Below are positions 5,712 to 6,852 of a stretch of DNA of 6,852 nucleotides, in pieces (positions within the stretch are counted from its first letter, which is position 1; each line of letters opens with the position of its first letter). The stretch is from positions 1 to 6,852 of the forward strand of contig JAPPFQ010000347.1 in NCBI GenBank assembly GCA_028875135.1, in the 5' to 3' direction. This stretch comes from Acidobacteriota bacterium (GTDB lineage Bacteria > Acidobacteriota > Terriglobia > Versatilivoradales > Versatilivoraceae). The notes under the pieces were generated by a model that saw nothing but the letters and a program-made list of their open reading frames with translations, was not told the DNA's origin and ran no database searches. A program made the position numbers and the translations under genes.

Positions 5712-5865
5712 GTGCCACATCGCAGGGAAACTGAGCGGTACGCAACGGGGGTGCATGCGGGCGGGACGCCCGCGCTCCCGGGTGGGCATCCTCCTATCAC
5801 TCTTGCTCCTCGAGGGGACGCGCGCCGGCTTGCCGGGCCGCACCCGTGCCGATGCGGCAGATCCC

Positions 5866-5914
5866 TCACGCTTCGTGGCCCTTCGTAGTTCTTGGTGTGT
5901 CTTCGTGGATAACT
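5866..5914 (-). repeat. Degenerate CACGAAG-type repeat forming the end of the NFACT gene
   Basis: Read on the minus strand, the stretch contains irregularly spaced copies and near-copies of CCACGAAG (CCACGAAGAC, CACCAAGAAC, TACGAAGGG, CCACGAAGCG). I recall runs of this kind (CACGAAGGACACGAAG) as dispersed low-complexity repeats in several environmental phyla. Here it supplies the final codons and the stop codon of the NFACT gene, giving the tail VIHEDTPRTTKGHEA. It lies within 90 bases of the 27-base inverted-repeat unit. Confidence 0.55.
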
Positions 5915-6852
5915 CTTTTTTCTTTTGTTTCAGGCAGGTCGGGGATGCAGGGGCGGACGGCGATGGACTGATGGCGCCTGAGCCGGACGAGACCGGGCTT
6001 CCCTCCCTTGGGCTTGGAGACGAATTTCTTCTGCGTATAGTGCACTTCGACCCTGGGCGCGTTGCGGGCCTGGCTGAAATAGGCGGCCAACTGGGCTGCT
6101 TCCAGCAGCGAGGGCTCCGAGGGCTCCGAGCGCCTGTCGGGATTTCGCAGCACCACGTGAGATCCCGAGTACCCCGCCACATGCAGCCAGAAGTCGTGGC
6201 CGTGAGCCACTTTTCCCGTCAGGGCGTCGTTTTGCCGGTTCCCCCTGCCCACCAGAATGGTCAACCCTTCCGATGAAACAAACCGGCGAGCCAGCTTGGA
6301 TAGGTCCGGCCGTCCCTCTTCCCTGGAAGAGAGGCGTGGTCTTGCCCCGTGCGGCGTCGGCGAACGGATTGGGTCCGGTCGCGTGGGCGGCGTCTCCAGC
6401 TCGGCCGGAGAGGTTGTCCGGTCAAGCTGCTCCTGTTGTTTTTCCAGGGCGACAAGTTCCTGCCGCACCGCTTCCAGGCGAGTCCGAATCCTGGGAATGG
6501 CGCGGCTCGACTTCCGGAATTGCCGGGCATAGCGGGTGGCATTCTGGAGCGCCGTGAGCCGGGGCTCCAGGGGAATGGTCACCTCGGGTTGGTCCGGCTG
6601 AAACAGGTCGGGAAGGCGAAGCGATGTCCGGCCCGCGGGCAACGCCGAAGCCTGGGCCAGCAACAGGTCGCTGTACTTCTTGAAACTTTGGGCCTGGCGG
6701 TTCTTTTCCAGGTCAGTTTCCAGGTCTCTCAGCAGCCGGGCCAGCTTCCGGCCTCGCTGGCGAAAGCGCGAGAGCCGGACCTGTCGCGATTGGAGCCAGC
6801 TTTGCCGATCCCGAAATAGCCGGCAGGTCTCGGCCACGGCAGAGTTCATGTC
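5866..6852 (-). CDS. NFACT/RqcH-type protein, C-terminal part (5' end outside window)
   Basis: This is the C-terminal part of an NFACT-family protein (RqcH, also annotated as fibronectin-binding FbpA). RqcH binds 60S/50S subunits blocked by stalled peptidyl-tRNA and recruits tRNA-Ala to add alanine tails to the nascent chain. The frame is open to the window edge and the visible 328 residues begin within the coiled-coil region. An ATG at 6849 is internal, because the NFACT-N domain must lie upstream. Residues 1-145 are charged and helical (RQRGRKLARLLRDLETDLEK; then KYSDLLLAQ and VTIPLEPRLTALQNATRY), matching the family middle part. A Pro/Arg/Ser-rich linker spans 147-180. The NFACT-R domain covers about 188-300, with LVGRGNRQND, the hallmark DFWLHVAGYSGSHVVLR and the ending YTQKKFVSKPKGGKPGLV. 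The last ~15-25 residues are probably non-native, as the stop lies in a dispersed repeat. A tandem 9-base duplication at 6112-6129 gives SEPSEP in a loop. Confidence 0.92.
   Translation of the reverse strand, partial: DMNSAVAETCRLFRDRQSWLQSRQVRLSRFRQRGRKLARLLRDLETDLEKNRQAQSFKKYSDLLLAQASALPAGRTSLRLPDLFQPDQPEVTIPLEPRLTALQNATRYARQFRKSSRAIPRIRTRLEAVRQELVALEKQQEQLDRTTSPAELETPPTRPDPIRSPTPHGARPRLSSREEGRPDLSKLARRFVSSEGLTILVGRGNRQNDALTGKVAHGHDFWLHVAGYSGSHVVLRNPDRRSEPSEPSLLEAAQLAAYFSQARNAPRVEVHYTQKKFVSKPKGGKPGLVRLRRHQSIAVRPCIPDLPETKEKRVIHEDTPRTTKGHEA

Larger units (their letters stand above)
5579..5782. repeat. 204-base unit bounded by a perfect 27-base inverted repeat, hairpin-rich
   Basis: The 27 bases at 5579-5605 are the exact reverse complement of 5756-5782. 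Similarity continues more loosely beyond both outer edges (GGAAGGCAC before the left copy; on the other strand GGATGCCCA beyond the right copy). Each arm is itself a hairpin: in the left arm GCGGGCG (5588-5594) pairs with CGCCCGC (5598-5604) around TCC. Between the arms are a perfect palindrome at 5634-5647 and the hairpins 5663-5684 and 5697-5711. There is no credible coding frame inside. From memory, near-identical GC-rich arms are dispersed in many environmental bacterial genomes and produce spurious peptides such as AGGTPALPG in translations. The layout resembles paired REP-like palindromes or a small non-autonomous element. I see no transposase, and target-site duplications are not evident. 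Confidence 0.75.

Noticed and set aside
5579..5782. CRISPR-like array
   Set aside because: There are only two copies, in opposite orientation and 150 bases apart, not regularly spaced direct repeats.
5553..5888. Several frames of 60-111 codons across the inverted-repeat unit on both strands
   Set aside because: Peptides such as AGGTPALPG and CGRDARAPG are the known spurious translations of GC-rich dispersed repeats, and no frame has a credible start context.
5622..6182. A 186-codon minus-strand frame spanning the repeats and the NFACT 3' end
   Set aside because: It is out of frame with the recognisable NFACT-R domain and made of repeat-derived and Arg/Ser/Pro-rich sequence.
5755..6276. A 173-codon plus-strand frame antisense to the NFACT gene
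   Set aside because: It begins in the repeat and runs antisense to a clearly identified domain, with no motif of its own.

Overview
The window is high-GC bacterial DNA, interrupted by a visibly AT-richer stretch at about 4000-4650. The core genes are the 3' end of gltB, a complete gltD of the four-plus-three cysteine type, a FAD-dependent thymidylate synthase (thyX), and the C-terminal part of an NFACT/RqcH-type protein. This gene set, the codon use and the dispersed GC-rich repeats would fit Acidobacteriota or a similar environmental phylum. That placement is inference: no marker gene in the window settles it.

Layout, left to right. Positions 2-1366 (+) hold the C-terminal third of the glutamate synthase large subunit, with its 3Fe-4S cysteines and GXGXG beta-helix domain. 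Positions 1464-2903 (+) hold gltD, so the two glutamate synthase subunits are co-oriented, 97 bases apart, and probably co-transcribed. Positions 3048-3974 (+) hold thyX, preceded by a 143-base gap with a compact GC hairpin. Positions 4000-4668 (+) hold an unassigned, AT-richer gene with some resemblance to PD-(D/E)xK-type nuclease folds. On the minus strand lies a toxin-first toxin-antitoxin operon: a RelE/ParE-family toxin at 5184-5456 and an XRE-family antitoxin at 4859-5191. A possible third, translationally coupled 80-codon frame follows at 4620-4862. Positions 5457-5865 carry no credible gene but are rich in structure: palindromes in front of the toxin operon, then a 204-base unit bounded by a perfect 27-base inverted repeat and filled with hairpins. 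Positions 5866-6852 (-) hold the C-terminal part of an NFACT-R protein, whose last codons and stop appear to come from a CACGAAG-type degenerate repeat.

GltB and GltD form the NADPH-dependent enzyme of ammonia assimilation. ThyX makes dTMP without ThyA, and the NFACT protein belongs to ribosome-associated quality control. The stretch from about 3975 to 5915 looks like accessory DNA lodged between housekeeping genes: a foreign-looking gene, a toxin-antitoxin pair and two repeat families. No CRISPR array, tRNA, rRNA, transposase or integrase was seen. I found no clearly new system. The best candidates for a second look are the third frame in the toxin-antitoxin operon, the unassigned 4000-4668 gene, the 27-base inverted-repeat unit, and the repeat-derived tail of the NFACT protein.
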